Assembly: GCA_052143655.1 (NCBI GenBank)
Contig: JBKQSL010000032.1
Span: 6,006-70,005, forward strand
DNA from: CAVSUR01 sp052143655
GTDB taxonomy: Bacteria > Actinomycetota > Actinomycetes > Streptosporangiales > Streptosporangiaceae
Reading direction: 5' to 3'
DNA length: 64,000 bases
How positions within the stretch are numbered: position 1 is the first letter of the stretch; each line of letters starts with the position of its first letter. The translations under genes were made by a program, and so were the position numbers. The notes beneath the pieces were generated by a model. That model was not told the DNA's origin. It ran no database searches and saw nothing but the letters and a program-made list of their open reading frames with translations. Below, one piece after another: positions 1 through 9,198 of the stretch.

Positions 1-115
1 TCCGTTTCAGTCTCGCGTGCGATCCGATCCGCCCGCCGTCGGCCCACGCCAGCCGCCCCGCGCGCCACCCGTGGGCTGCGCGGCAACCCGGGCGGTCACG
101 GGCTACCCTGCTGCA

Positions 116-1381
116 ATGATTTCCGCCGGGTCCGATGAGCTGCTCGGCCTGTTCCCGCCGGGCACCGTCCAAGACCCTGACGGCATGCTGCGGGTCGGCG
201 GCTGCCGCCTGGACGAGATCGCGGCCGCCCACGGCACGCCGGTCCTCGTCGTCGACGAGAAGGCGGTCCGCCAGCGGGCCCGCGACTACCGTGCGCAGCT
301 CGCCGCGCGGTGGCCGGACTCGCAAGTGCTGTTCGCGTCGAAGGCGTTTCCGTGCACCGCCGTGCAGCGGCTGATGGTGCAGGAGGGCCTGTGGCTGGAT
401 GTCGCGGGCGGCGGGGAGATCGTCACCGCGCTCGCCGCCGGGGCTGACCCGGCCACGCTGGTGCTGCACGGCAACGCCAAGACCACCGAGGAGATCGAGC
501 TCGCCGTCGGCCAGGGGGTGGGCACCGTCGTCGTCGACAACGCCGACGACATCGGCCGGCTGGAGTCGGTGGTGCCCCGCGGCCGGGTCCAGGGCTGCCT
601 GGTCCGGGTGATTCCCGGTGTGCGCAGCTCCACCTATCCCGCCTACGCGACCGGGCACGAGGGGTCGAAGTTCGGGCTGTCACCCGAGGCCGCCAGCGCG
701 GCGATCGCTCGGATCGAGGCGTCGCCGCGGCTGCGGATGGACGGCCTGCACACCCATGTCGGCTCGCAGATCCTGGCGGCACAGGAGCTGGCGGCGGCGG
801 TGGCGCCACTAGCCGCCCTCGGCGAGTTCGCCGTCTACGACCTCGGCGGCGGGCTGGGCTGCCGGTACACCTACGCCGATCATCCGCCGGGCCTGGGCGG
901 CTACCTGGACGCGCTCACCGGCCAGGCTCGCGCGCACCTGCCGGCCGGCGCGCGCATCTGGATCGAGCCGGGCCGCAGCCTGGTGGCGCCGAACGCGGTC
1001 ACGCTGTACCGGGTGACGACGGTCAAGTCCGGCGGCACCACGTTCGTCGCGGTCGACGGCGGGATGGGGGACAACCTGGAAGTCGCGCTGGTCGGCCAGC
1101 GCTTCGAGGCGGCGATCGCCGACCGGCCGGGCGGCGGCACGCCGGTCACCGTCGTCGGCCGGCACTGCGAGTCCGGTGACGTGCTCAGCACGGACGTGCC
1201 GCTGCCGGACCCGCGGGTCGGTGACCTGCTCGCCATCCCGGTGACCGGCGCGTACTGCCACACGATGGCCAACAACTACAACGGCGCCCGGCGGATCCCG
1301 GTGGTGTTCGCCGACGGCGCGGCCACCCGGCTGGTGGTCCGCAGGGAAACCTGGCAGGAACTGCTCAGCCGTGACGTCTGA
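116..1381 (+). CDS. lysA: Diaminopimelate decarboxylase-family PLP enzyme
   Basis: A fold-type III (alanine racemase-like barrel) PLP decarboxylase of about 421 residues, the usual LysA length. It should convert meso-diaminopimelate to lysine in the cytosol. Seen: the PLP lysine in FASKAF (K76), HVGSQI, a glycine-rich phosphate loop GGGLG, EPGRS, the CESGD motif that brings in the substrate-binding Cys of the partner subunit, and a C-terminal GAYCHTMANNYN. I chose the ATG at 116 because TACCCT (104-109) lies 6 bases upstream, fitting a leaderless transcript; the longer frame upstream has low-complexity sequence. Another substrate (ornithine, arginine or a carboxynorspermidine-type compound) is possible, since this family diversifies, and no other lysine gene is adjacent. 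Confidence 0.88.
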   Translation: MISAGSDELLGLFPPGTVQDPDGMLRVGGCRLDEIAAAHGTPVLVVDEKAVRQRARDYRAQLAARWPDSQVLFASKAFPCTAVQRLMVQEGLWLDVAGGGEIVTALAAGADPATLVLHGNAKTTEEIELAVGQGVGTVVVDNADDIGRLESVVPRGRVQGCLVRVIPGVRSSTYPAYATGHEGSKFGLSPEAASAAIARIEASPRLRMDGLHTHVGSQILAAQELAAAVAPLAALGEFAVYDLGGGLGCRYTYADHPPGLGGYLDALTGQARAHLPAGARIWIEPGRSLVAPNAVTLYRVTTVKSGGTTFVAVDGGMGDNLEVALVGQRFEAAIADRPGGGTPVTVVGRHCESGDVLSTDVPLPDPRVGDLLAIPVTGAYCHTMANNYNGARRIPVVFADGAATRLVVRRETWQELLSRDV

Positions 1382-1674
1382 GCCCGGCGCCGCCGCCTGC
1401 GCCGGTTAATCCGGTCCGCCCTGGGCAGGGGAGCAGGGTTGCAGCGCGGCCGGGGGGTTGCAGTGCGGCCGGAGCGCTGGACTCAGGAGGCAGGTTCCCA
1501 CCGCACCACCCGGGCATTGCCGGCGAGCACCTGGTTCTCCGGCTCCGGGCTCGGCTCGACCAGGGCGTCCAGCCTGTCAACGACCCCCTCGACGCCGGGC
1601 TCGGGCTGCATGCGTCACCTCGGCTAGCTGGACGCGCAAGACCGCTGTCAGAGCTGCCCGGTACCGTCCGGGCC

Positions 1675-3684
1675 ATGCACGAAATGGCCGCCCTGCTTGA
1701 CCGGCTCAATGCTGACCAGCGCCGGGCGGCCGCCCATCAGGGCGGACCGCTGCTAGTGCTGGCCGGCGCGGGCACCGGCAAGACCGGCACGCTGGTGGCC
1801 AGGGCCGCGTGGATGTGCACCCAGGGCATCCAGGCCAGCAGGATCCTGATGCTGACGTTCACCAGGCGGGCCGCCGACGACATGCTGGGCCGGGTAGCCG
1901 GCCTGCCCGCCCGGGACACGATCTGCGGCGGCACGTTCCACGCGGTAGCCCATCGCGTGGTCCGCGCGCACGCGGAGTCGTTCGGTCTGCCGCCGGAGTT
2001 CAGCGTGCTCGACCCCGGCGACGTCACCGACCTGCTGGACTCGCTGCGCGAGGAGCACGGCCTGACCGGCACGCAGCGGCGCGCCCCGCGGGCGGCGGTG
2101 TGCGCGGACATCTACGGCCGATGCGTGGCCACCAGCACGGCCGTGGCCGACGTCGTGCAGGCCGGCTTCCCCTGGTGTGCCGGGTTCACCGGCCAGCTGG
2201 CCAGCCTGTTCCGCGGCTACGTCGCACACAAGCGGCGGCACGGCCTGGCGGACTTCGACGACCTGCTGCTGCTGTGGCGGGCCGGGCTGGCCGACCCGGC
2301 GGCCGGGCCGGTCCTGCGCGGCATGTTCGACGCCGTGCTGGTGGACGAGTATCAGGACGTCAACGCCGTGCAGGCGGACATCGTGCGGCTGCTGCAGCCG
2401 GACGGATCCGGGCTGACCTGCGTGGGCGACGATGCGCAGGCCATCTACGGGTTCCGCGGGGCCGACCCGGCTCACCTGCGGTCGCTGGCCGCGGCCTATC
2501 CGGGCCTGACCGTGGTCCGGCTAAGAGCCAGTTACCGCTCTCGGGCGCCGGTGCTGGACCTGGCCGCCTCGATCCGCCCGCAGACCCCCGGGCTGGAGCT
2601 GGCGCTGACCGCCGAGCGGGGCAGCGGGCTGCGCCCGCTGCTGGTGCGCTGCCACGACGAGGCCACCCAGGCCCGGGAGATCTGCGCCCGCGTACTCGAA
2701 GCGCACGAGGACGGCCTGCGCCTCGCCGACCAGGCCGTGCTGGTGCGCGCGGCGCACCACAGTGACGTGCTGGAGCTGGAGCTTGCCGCCCGCGGCATCC
2801 CGTTCGTCAAGTACGGCGGGCTGCGCTTCACCGAGGCCGCGCACGTCAAGGACTTCCTGGCCGCGGCCAGGGTGGTCGGCAACCCGGCCGATGACCTGGC
2901 CTGGTTCCGGCTGCTACGGCTGCACGAGGGTATCGGGCCGGTGCTGGCCCGGCGGATCGTGCAGGTGCTCGCGCTGGCCGAGCCGGATCCGCTCGGGCGC
3001 TGGCCGCAGGCCGCCGCGGTCATCCCGGCCCGGGCCCGGCCAGCGGTCAGTGCGACCATCACCGCGCTCGCGGCCGCCGCCCGCGCCGACAGCACGCCGG
3101 CCCGGGCGGGCGCGATCCTCGCGGCGCTGCTCGGCCCGCTGCAGGCACGCTACCCGGACGCTCCCGCCAGGATCGCCGACCTGCAGCGGCTGGCCGACGC
3201 TGCGGCCACCCGGCCGTCTTTGCACGAGGCGCTGGTCGAGGTCGCGCTGGATCCGCCGGTCTCGTCCGGCGACCTGGCCGGGCCGCCCCGGCTCGACGAT
3301 GATTACCTGGTCATCTCCACCATGCACTCGGCCAAGGGCCTGGAGTGGCCGGTCGTGCACCTGCCGCACCTGGTGGACGGGGCGGTGCCCAGCGACATGG
3401 CGCTCACCGACGCGGCCGGCCTGGCCGAGGAACGGCGGCTGTTCTACGTGGCCGTGACCCGGGCCCGCGATCAGCTGTACCTGTACGCGCCGCTGCGGAT
3501 GCACCATCACCGCCGCGCTCGCGACGACCTGCACGGGTACGCCCCGCTGACCCGGTTCCTCGACGCCGCCGCGCTGGCGTGCTGCGACGTGACCGACGCC
3601 GGGCCGGACCGGCCCGCGCTGCCGGTGGCGGCGCCGCTGGCCCAGGCCATCGACGCCCGCCTGGCGTTCCTGTGGGACGGCTGA
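1675..3684 (+). CDS. UvrD/PcrA-like superfamily 1 DNA helicase
   Basis: An ATP-dependent 3'-5' DNA helicase of the UvrD/Rep family, 669 residues, slightly shorter than typical UvrD. Seen: Q-motif region LNADQRRAA, Walker A GAGTGKT (residues 31-37), motif Ia LTFTRRAA, GTFH, motif II VDEYQD, motif III GDDAQAIYGFRGA, motif IV YRS, motif V HSAKGLEW and motif VI VAVTRAR. A leaderless start is likely: TACCGT at 1662-1667 is 7 bases before the ATG; a second in-frame ATG lies at 1684. It stands alone, convergent with the DinB gene. Actinobacteria carry several UvrD paralogues, so I do not call it the housekeeping UvrD. Confidence 0.93.
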   Translation: MHEMAALLDRLNADQRRAAAHQGGPLLVLAGAGTGKTGTLVARAAWMCTQGIQASRILMLTFTRRAADDMLGRVAGLPARDTICGGTFHAVAHRVVRAHAESFGLPPEFSVLDPGDVTDLLDSLREEHGLTGTQRRAPRAAVCADIYGRCVATSTAVADVVQAGFPWCAGFTGQLASLFRGYVAHKRRHGLADFDDLLLLWRAGLADPAAGPVLRGMFDAVLVDEYQDVNAVQADIVRLLQPDGSGLTCVGDDAQAIYGFRGADPAHLRSLAAAYPGLTVVRLRASYRSRAPVLDLAASIRPQTPGLELALTAERGSGLRPLLVRCHDEATQAREICARVLEAHEDGLRLADQAVLVRAAHHSDVLELELAARGIPFVKYGGLRFTEAAHVKDFLAAARVVGNPADDLAWFRLLRLHEGIGPVLARRIVQVLALAEPDPLGRWPQAAAVIPARARPAVSATITALAAAARADSTPARAGAILAALLGPLQARYPDAPARIADLQRLADAAATRPSLHEALVEVALDPPVSSGDLAGPPRLDDDYLVISTMHSAKGLEWPVVHLPHLVDGAVPSDMALTDAAGLAEERRLFYVAVTRARDQLYLYAPLRMHHHRRARDDLHGYAPLTRFLDAAALACCDVTDAGPDRPALPVAAPLAQAIDARLAFLWDG

Positions 3685-3702
3685 CTGGCCCGGCCAGTCC
3701 CG

Positions 3703-4212
3703 TCAGCCCGTCTCGATGAGCCCGCGCAGGTAGGCGGCCTGCCCGGCGTGCTGCAGGTCATCGGAGATCACGCTGACCAGCCGGACGCCCAGGGTGACCG
3801 GGGGATCCCAGCGCTCGTCGACGACCTTGTCCAGGTCGGCCGGGGTGAGCCCGCGGACGAACCGGACCGTCTGCTCGCAGACCGCGTCGTGGTAGCCGAT
3901 CAGCTGGTCACCCGACTCCACCCGGACCCTGGCCACTTCCTGCGCCCGCATCCCGTAGCCGGTCTCGGCCGGGCCGAACGGCAGCCCGAGCCGCTGCGCC
4001 CAGCCCTCCGAGGTATAGACCTGCTCGGTGCCCATCACCTCGGCTAGGTGGTCGTCCTGGACCCGGGTCAGGTGCCAGGCCAGCCAGCCGATCGAGTTCG
4101 CGCCGCCGGCCGGCTGATACGCCAGCTGCTGCGCGGTCAGGCCGCCGACCACGTGCGTGACGACCTCCCGGATCCGGCCGAAGCCGTCGGCCAGCAGTTC
4201 ACCGGTGTCCAT
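3703..4212 (-). CDS. DinB-family (DUF664-like) protein
   Basis: About 169 residues, matching the four-helix DinB/YfiT fold shared with mycothiol-dependent enzymes. Seen: the characteristic helix WLAWHLTRVQDDH and a C-terminal DDLQHAGQAAYLRG that supplies a further histidine of the metal triad. The substrate is unknown; family members include mycothiol S-transferases, plausible here because the window also encodes MshA. I chose the ATG at 4212 because GGAAGGAG lies directly upstream; the frame stays open further but without a ribosome site. It ends 18 bases from the convergent helicase gene. Confidence 0.85.
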   Translation of the reverse strand: MDTGELLADGFGRIREVVTHVVGGLTAQQLAYQPAGGANSIGWLAWHLTRVQDDHLAEVMGTEQVYTSEGWAQRLGLPFGPAETGYGMRAQEVARVRVESGDQLIGYHDAVCEQTVRFVRGLTPADLDKVVDERWDPPVTLGVRLVSVISDDLQHAGQAAYLRGLIETG

Positions 4213-4352
4213 AGCTGCTCCTTCCGCGCCGCTGATCACATCGAAGCACCGGCCCGGCAGGCCGGATGCGCGGGCCCGCCGATGCGGGTCCGGGAGACAG
4301 CTGCATGCGCGGGCCGCCGATGCGGGCACTGAAAATAGGGCACAGTGAGTAG

Positions 4353-5603
4353 GTGCAGACCACTACCCCGGATCTTGCCGCGCATATCGCCCGGTATGCC
4401 AGCGCGTTTCACGCCCGGGCCAGCGGCCGCCACCACGTCGGCTCGCCGCTGGGAGCCTGGCTGCTGCTGGCGCTGTGCGCCCCGGCCGCCTCCGGCGCGG
4501 ACGCCGCCGCCCTGGCCGATGCCCTCGGCTGCGACGGGCCCGCGGCGGCGCGCTTCGCCGCCGAGCTGCTCAGCGACCCGCACCCGCTGGTGGGGGCCGC
4601 CGCGGCAGCGTGGAGCGCCCCCGGCATGGTCAGCGCCGGCTGGCTGGCCGGACTGCCGGCGGCAGTGGCGCAGGGACCGGTGCCCAGCCAGGCGGAGCTG
4701 GACTCCTGGGCGCGGGAGAGCACGTTCGGCCTGATCGGGCGGTTCCCGCTGCGCCTGGATCCGGCCACTTACCTGGTCCTGGCCACAGCGCTGGCGACCC
4801 GGGTGTCCTGGCAGCGGCCGTTCCAGCTCGCCGCCGCGAGCGAGCTGGGCTCCGGCAGCCCGTGGGCCGCCCGCGTCGCGCGGGTACTGCGCATGCCGTC
4901 CGGCAACGGGCACGCCGCGTTCATCGCCGCCACCGAAACTGCCGGGGACGTGGCGGTGCACACCGCGGTGGCCCGGGACGGCCTGCTGGTCACCTCGGTG
5001 ATCGCCGCCGCCGGCGTGCCGCCGGGCGACGTGCTCGCGGTGGCGCACCAGCAGGCGATGGCGGCGGCAGCCGGCAACACCAGTGTCCGCCGCTCGCTGT
5101 ACGACCTGCCGCTCGGCGACGGCCCGGCCTGGACGGTGCGGGAGGAGGCGACCGCACTCGGCGGTCCTGAGCGGTGCACCGCGGTGCTCCCGGCCTGGTC
5201 CGCGCACAGCACGCACGAGCTGGCTGACCCGGCCCTGGGCTTCCCGGCCGCCGTCCGGGCGGTCGCCCCGGCGGGCGGCCCGTGGCAGGCGGCTCAGACC
5301 GCGCTCGCGCGGTACTCCCGGACCGGGTTCGAGGCGGCCGCCGTGACCGGCGTGGCAGTGGCGATGGCCGCCCGTGTCCCAGGCCGGAGCCGCAGCCGGG
5401 TCGCCGAGCTGCAGTTCGGCCATCCGTACGCGGTCGTGGCCGTGACCCTCGACCACCGTCATGATCCCGGCACCGGAGAGGGATACCACGGGCCGTGGCA
5501 CGGCGTGCCGGTGTTCTCCGCCTGGGTCGCCGAGCCGGATGACGCCGCCGAGCCGGGCCACGCAGGCCCGGATGCCGCCGCCCCGGCCAGCGCTGGGGCA
5601 TAG
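4353..5603 (+). CDS. Divergent serpin-family protein
   Basis: 416 residues, close to the serpin length of 370-420. The support is pattern-based: an N-terminal GSPLGAWLLLALCAPAA segment resembling the conserved serpin SPLS helix, a hinge-like TGFEAAAVTGVAVAMA just before a probable reactive-centre loop, and a C-terminal FGHPYAVVAV resembling the serpin signature before the last strand. The GTG start at 4353 follows a CACAGT box at a leaderless-like distance. No signal peptide is visible, so an intracellular protease-inhibitor or non-inhibitory role is possible. It is not clearly linked in function to its neighbours. A structure prediction would settle the fold. Confidence 0.68.
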   Translation: MQTTTPDLAAHIARYASAFHARASGRHHVGSPLGAWLLLALCAPAASGADAAALADALGCDGPAAARFAAELLSDPHPLVGAAAAAWSAPGMVSAGWLAGLPAAVAQGPVPSQAELDSWARESTFGLIGRFPLRLDPATYLVLATALATRVSWQRPFQLAAASELGSGSPWAARVARVLRMPSGNGHAAFIAATETAGDVAVHTAVARDGLLVTSVIAAAGVPPGDVLAVAHQQAMAAAAGNTSVRRSLYDLPLGDGPAWTVREEATALGGPERCTAVLPAWSAHSTHELADPALGFPAAVRAVAPAGGPWQAAQTALARYSRTGFEAAAVTGVAVAMAARVPGRSRSRVAELQFGHPYAVVAVTLDHRHDPGTGEGYHGPWHGVPVFSAWVAEPDDAAEPGHAGPDAAAPASAGA

Positions 5604-5657
5604 CCGCCGGTGATATCCAGCGCTGACACCGCCGCGCCGGCAGGCTAGGTTTCGGCC

Positions 5658-7028
5658 ATGCACAGCGTGGATCGCACCACCGAACAGATGATCCGGTCAG
5701 TCCTCGCCTACGCCGAGAACCGGCTCCGGCTGGACCCGGTGCCGCTCGACCGCGGGGCCCGCCCGCAGGCCGAGCTGGAGGCCGCCATGGCGGGCCTGAT
5801 CAGCGACGAGGGGCACAACCCGGACCAGATACTCGGCGTCTTCGCCGCGACGGTCGCGCCCGCGGTGCTGTCGGCCGACAGCCCCCGGTTCCTCGGCTTC
5901 ATCCCGGCCGCCCCGACCAAGGCGGCGCTGCTGTTCGACATGCTGGTCTCCTGCGCCTCGATTCAGGGCATCTCCTGGCTGGAGGCGGCTGGCGCGGTGC
6001 ACGCGGAGAACCAGGTGCTCGCGCTGATCGCCGACCGGGCGGCCCTGCCGGCCGGGGCGGGCGGCTGTTTCGTGGCCGGCGGCTCGGCGGCCAACCTGTC
6101 GGCGCTGGCCGTGGCCCGCGAGATGGCCAAGCGCAGGGCGGCCGCCCGGCCGGGCCAGACCGGGCCGGCCCGGTGGCGGGTGGCGGTCAGCGCCGACGCG
6201 CACTCCTCGGTGAGCAACACGCTGCGGCTGCTGGAGATGGACCCGCTCACCGTGCCCGCGCCCGGTCACCGGCTCACCGGGGCGGCGCTGCGGGCGGCGA
6301 TCGAGGCCGACGGTGATCCCGGCTCGATCGCCGCCGTGGTCGCCACCGCCGGCACCACGAACGCCGGCATCATTGACGACCTGGCCGGCGCGGCCGACGT
6401 GGCTGCCGAGCTCGGCGCCTGGCTGCACGTCGACGGGGCCTACGGCGGGGCCGGGCTGTTCGCGCCGAGCGTGCGGCCGGCCTACGCCGGCGTCGAGCGG
6501 GCCGACTCGTTCGTGGTCGACCCGCACAAGTGGCTGTTCGCGCCCTACGACTGCGCCGCGCTGCTGTACCGCGATCCGGCGGCGGCCCGGTCGGTGCACC
6601 GGCAGGACGCCTCCTACCTCGACGTGATCCACGATGGTCCGGCCGAGTGGAACCCGACCGACTACGCCTACCACCTGACCCGCCGCGCCCGCGGACTGCC
6701 GCTGTGGTTCTCGCTGGCGGTGCACGGCGTGCGGGCCTATGAGCAGGCCATCGAGACGGCGATCCGGCTGGCCGCCGACACCGCTGCCGAAATTAACGGC
6801 CGCGAGTACCTTGAGCTGATCTGCGAGCCGCAGCTGTCGGTGGTGCTGTTCCGCCGCCGGGGGTGGGGACCGGAGGACTACGCTCGCTGGGCGGACCAGC
6901 TGCTGGCCGACCAGGTCGCTTTCCTGCCGCCGTCGGCATGGGAGGGAGAGACCGTCGCGCGGTTCGCCTTCCTGCACCCGCATACCTCGATGGAGCTGGT
7001 CCGGCAGATCCTGGACCGGATGGCGTAA
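5658..7028 (+). CDS. Group II PLP-dependent amino-acid decarboxylase
   Basis: 456 residues of the aromatic-amino-acid/glutamate decarboxylase family (fold type I). Seen: the PLP lysine in DPHKWLF (K291), the cofactor aspartate in HVDGAYGG, and AGTTNAG. The substrate cannot be read from sequence; candidates are tyrosine, tryptophan, DOPA or a diamine precursor. A leaderless start is supported by TAGGTT at 5646-5651, 6 bases before the ATG. The aquaporin gene begins 11 bases after its stop, so the two may be co-transcribed. Confidence 0.88.
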   Translation: MHSVDRTTEQMIRSVLAYAENRLRLDPVPLDRGARPQAELEAAMAGLISDEGHNPDQILGVFAATVAPAVLSADSPRFLGFIPAAPTKAALLFDMLVSCASIQGISWLEAAGAVHAENQVLALIADRAALPAGAGGCFVAGGSAANLSALAVAREMAKRRAAARPGQTGPARWRVAVSADAHSSVSNTLRLLEMDPLTVPAPGHRLTGAALRAAIEADGDPGSIAAVVATAGTTNAGIIDDLAGAADVAAELGAWLHVDGAYGGAGLFAPSVRPAYAGVERADSFVVDPHKWLFAPYDCAALLYRDPAAARSVHRQDASYLDVIHDGPAEWNPTDYAYHLTRRARGLPLWFSLAVHGVRAYEQAIETAIRLAADTAAEINGREYLELICEPQLSVVLFRRRGWGPEDYARWADQLLADQVAFLPPSAWEGETVARFAFLHPHTSMELVRQILDRMA

Positions 7029-7039
7029 GGGGGCAGGCA

Positions 7040-8023
7040 ATGGCCGGCCAGTCATCAGGGGGCTCAGGTCCCGAGCGGCCCGGCGAGCCCGCAGCGCCCG
7101 GCCAGCAAGCCCGGCCCGCCGACCCGGAGCAGGCGCGGGCCCGGCAGGAGGCCAGGGCCCGGCGCACGGACCTCGCGCTGCGGTCCTTCGGCGTGCCGAA
7201 CTCGGTGGCCCGGCAGTTCGACTTCTGGGATGACAGCTACGAGGGACGGCGGCTGTTCTCCGAGCTGCTCGGCACCTTCCTGCTGGTGCTCGTGGCCGCG
7301 GGCGGCGGGATGGTGAACGCGCGGTTCGGCGGGCACGTGATCGGCGGCGCGGCCCAGGTCGTTGCCCCCGCCCTGATGGTGATGGCCATCATCTTGTTCA
7401 TGGGCGCGGTGTCGGGCGCGCATCTCAACCCGGCCGTCAGCCTGGCGTTCGCGCTGCGCGGCGATTTCCCGTGGAAGCGGCTGCCCGCGTACATCGTGGC
7501 GCAGTTCGCGGGCTCGGTGCTGGCCGTGCTGCTGCTGTGGGCGCTGATCGGCCGGCACGGATCAGCCGGCCAGACCCTGCCCGGGCCGGGCATCTCCGCC
7601 GGCACCGCGTTCGCCTGGGAGGCGCTGCTCACCGCCGGCCTGGTCAGCGTGATCCTGGGCACGGCGTCTGGCGCCCAGCAGCTCGGCCCGATCGCCGCGA
7701 TCGGGGTCGGCAGCTACATCGCGCTGGCCGGGCTGTGGGGCGCGCCGGTCAGCGGCGCATCGATGAACCCGGCCCGCTCCCTGGGCCCGGCCCTCGTGCT
7801 GGGCAACTGGACGGCCTGGTGGGCATACCTGGCCGGGCCGGTCGCGGGCGGCCTGATCGCGGTCGGCTTCGCCCGCATCCTGCGCGGTCCGGGCGGCGGC
7901 AAGCTCGGCACCCTGGCCGCGCAGGGCAGCCTGGGCGTGGCCTGGCGGCCCGGCCCGATCGGCGAGCCGGAGCCGGCCCCGCTGCATCCGCGGGAGCAGG
8001 ACGGCCCGCACCGGCCTGGCTGA
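7040..8023 (+). CDS. MIP-family channel (aquaporin / glycerol facilitator)
   Basis: 327 residues. A polar, Pro/Ala/Glu-rich N-terminal extension of about 60 residues precedes a six-helix major intrinsic protein core. Both pore motifs are intact: HLNPAVS in the first half and SMNPARS in the second, the latter with the Arg of the selectivity filter. Overall it resembles AqpZ-type water channels more than GlpF, though glycerol or other small solutes are not excluded. The start at 7040 is in frame and 11 bases after the decarboxylase stop, with a purine-rich but weak ribosome site. The N-terminal extension is unusual for the family. Confidence 0.9.
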   Translation: MAGQSSGGSGPERPGEPAAPGQQARPADPEQARARQEARARRTDLALRSFGVPNSVARQFDFWDDSYEGRRLFSELLGTFLLVLVAAGGGMVNARFGGHVIGGAAQVVAPALMVMAIILFMGAVSGAHLNPAVSLAFALRGDFPWKRLPAYIVAQFAGSVLAVLLLWALIGRHGSAGQTLPGPGISAGTAFAWEALLTAGLVSVILGTASGAQQLGPIAAIGVGSYIALAGLWGAPVSGASMNPARSLGPALVLGNWTAWWAYLAGPVAGGLIAVGFARILRGPGGGKLGTLAAQGSLGVAWRPGPIGEPEPAPLHPREQDGPHRPG

Positions 8024-8036
8024 TCCGAGCCGCGGC

Positions 8037-8168
8037 TCAGCTGCGGCGGGAGGCGCAGCCCAGGCAGGGGGCGGCGGCGGGCCGGGCGGCCAGCCGGGCA
8101 GCGCCGATCGGCTGCCCGCAGTTCTCGCACTGCCCGCAGCTGTGATCGTCCCGCCCGGCTGGCGGCAT
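8037..8168 (-). CDS. Tiny DksA/TraR-type C4 zinc-finger protein (43 aa)
   Basis: A 43-residue ORF with an ATG and a strong GCAGGAGG ribosome site 4 bases upstream. The sequence contains CENCGQPI, then RLAARPAA, then CLGC, matching the C4 zinc finger of DksA/TraR proteins (CxxC, 'GxxI', 'RLxAxP', CxxC). It lacks the long coiled-coil hairpin that lets DksA enter the RNA polymerase secondary channel, so it is either a stand-alone finger or a remnant. It lies tail-to-tail with the aquaporin gene. Confidence 0.75.
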   Translation of the reverse strand: MPPAGRDDHSCGQCENCGQPIGAARLAARPAAAPCLGCASRRS

Positions 8169-8321
8169 CTAGCCTCCTGCGTTCTGTCTGGCTGCCGCAG
8201 TCAACGCAGCCGGGCAGCTCAGTGCTACCCGGTGGTGCAGTGATGACCGGGGCGGTGCGGTAGCCGCCGCCCCGGCGGGTCCGAGTGGGCATATCCGCCG
8301 CCGGTCGGGCAGGCTTAGCCC

Positions 8322-9152
8322 ATGACACAAACCCTGACCCTGATGGCCGTGCACGCGCACCCGGACGACGAGGCGTCGGGCACCGGCGGCGTGCTGGCCA
8401 AGTACGCCGACGAGGGCGTCCGCACCGTCGTCGTGACCTGCACTAATGGTGAGTTCGGGGATGCGCCCGGCGGCATCAAGCCTGGAGCGGACGGGCATGA
8501 CACGGACGAGGTCGCCGGACTGCGCCTTACCGAGCTGCGGGAAGCGGGCAAGATCCTCGGCGTGACCGAGCTGGAGATGCTCGGGTACCACGATTCGGGC
8601 ATGCCCGACTGGGACTACAAGGAGCGGCCGGAAGCTTTCTGCAACGTCCCGCAGCCGGTGGTGGAGGCGCGGATCACCGCGCTGATCGAGCGCTACCGCC
8701 CGCAGGTCGTGATCACCTACGACCCCGAGGGCGCCTACCAGCACCCTGACCACGTGCACGCGGCCCGGTCGGCTATCGCTGCCGTCACCGCCTCGGCCAT
8801 CCCGGCCAAGCTGTACCTGACCGCGATGCGGCGCAGCTCCTGGCAGAAGATCTTCCAGGCACTGCGGGAGCGGGGCGAGGATGTGCCGGACTGGGAGCTG
8901 ACCCCTGACGACATCACGAAGATGGACCTGGAAGAGCAGCGCATCACCACCTCCGTCGACATCCGGCCGGTGATAGAGCGCAAGCAGGACGCGCTGCTCG
9001 CGCACGCCAGCCAGATCAGCGACTCCTGGTTCAGCAAGATCCCGGCAGAGATTGCCACAGAGGCGTTCGGCCACGAGACGTTCATCCGTGCCAGCGACCG
9101 GACCGGCGCCCCGGTGCCGGAGACCGACCTGTTCGCCGGCCTCCGCCCGTAG
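8322..9152 (+). CDS. PIG-L family deacetylase (LmbE-like; Mca/MshB relative)
   Basis: 276 residues with the zinc motifs of the PIG-L/LmbE family: AHPDDE near the N-terminus and HPDH in YDPEGAYQHPDHVHAAR. In actinobacteria this family includes MshB (mycothiol biosynthesis) and Mca (mycothiol-conjugate amidase); the opening MAVHAHPDDE is like Mca, but the middle differs from the M. tuberculosis enzyme. An electrophile-detoxifying amidase is therefore plausible, not proven. CAGGCT sits 5 bases before the ATG, consistent with a leaderless or very short leader. Confidence 0.87.
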   Translation: MTQTLTLMAVHAHPDDEASGTGGVLAKYADEGVRTVVVTCTNGEFGDAPGGIKPGADGHDTDEVAGLRLTELREAGKILGVTELEMLGYHDSGMPDWDYKERPEAFCNVPQPVVEARITALIERYRPQVVITYDPEGAYQHPDHVHAARSAIAAVTASAIPAKLYLTAMRRSSWQKIFQALRERGEDVPDWELTPDDITKMDLEEQRITTSVDIRPVIERKQDALLAHASQISDSWFSKIPAEIATEAFGHETFIRASDRTGAPVPETDLFAGLRP

Positions 9153-9198
9153 CCGGGCGGGCCCGGCCGGGGCATCCGGACCGGAGCGGGCCACGCGG

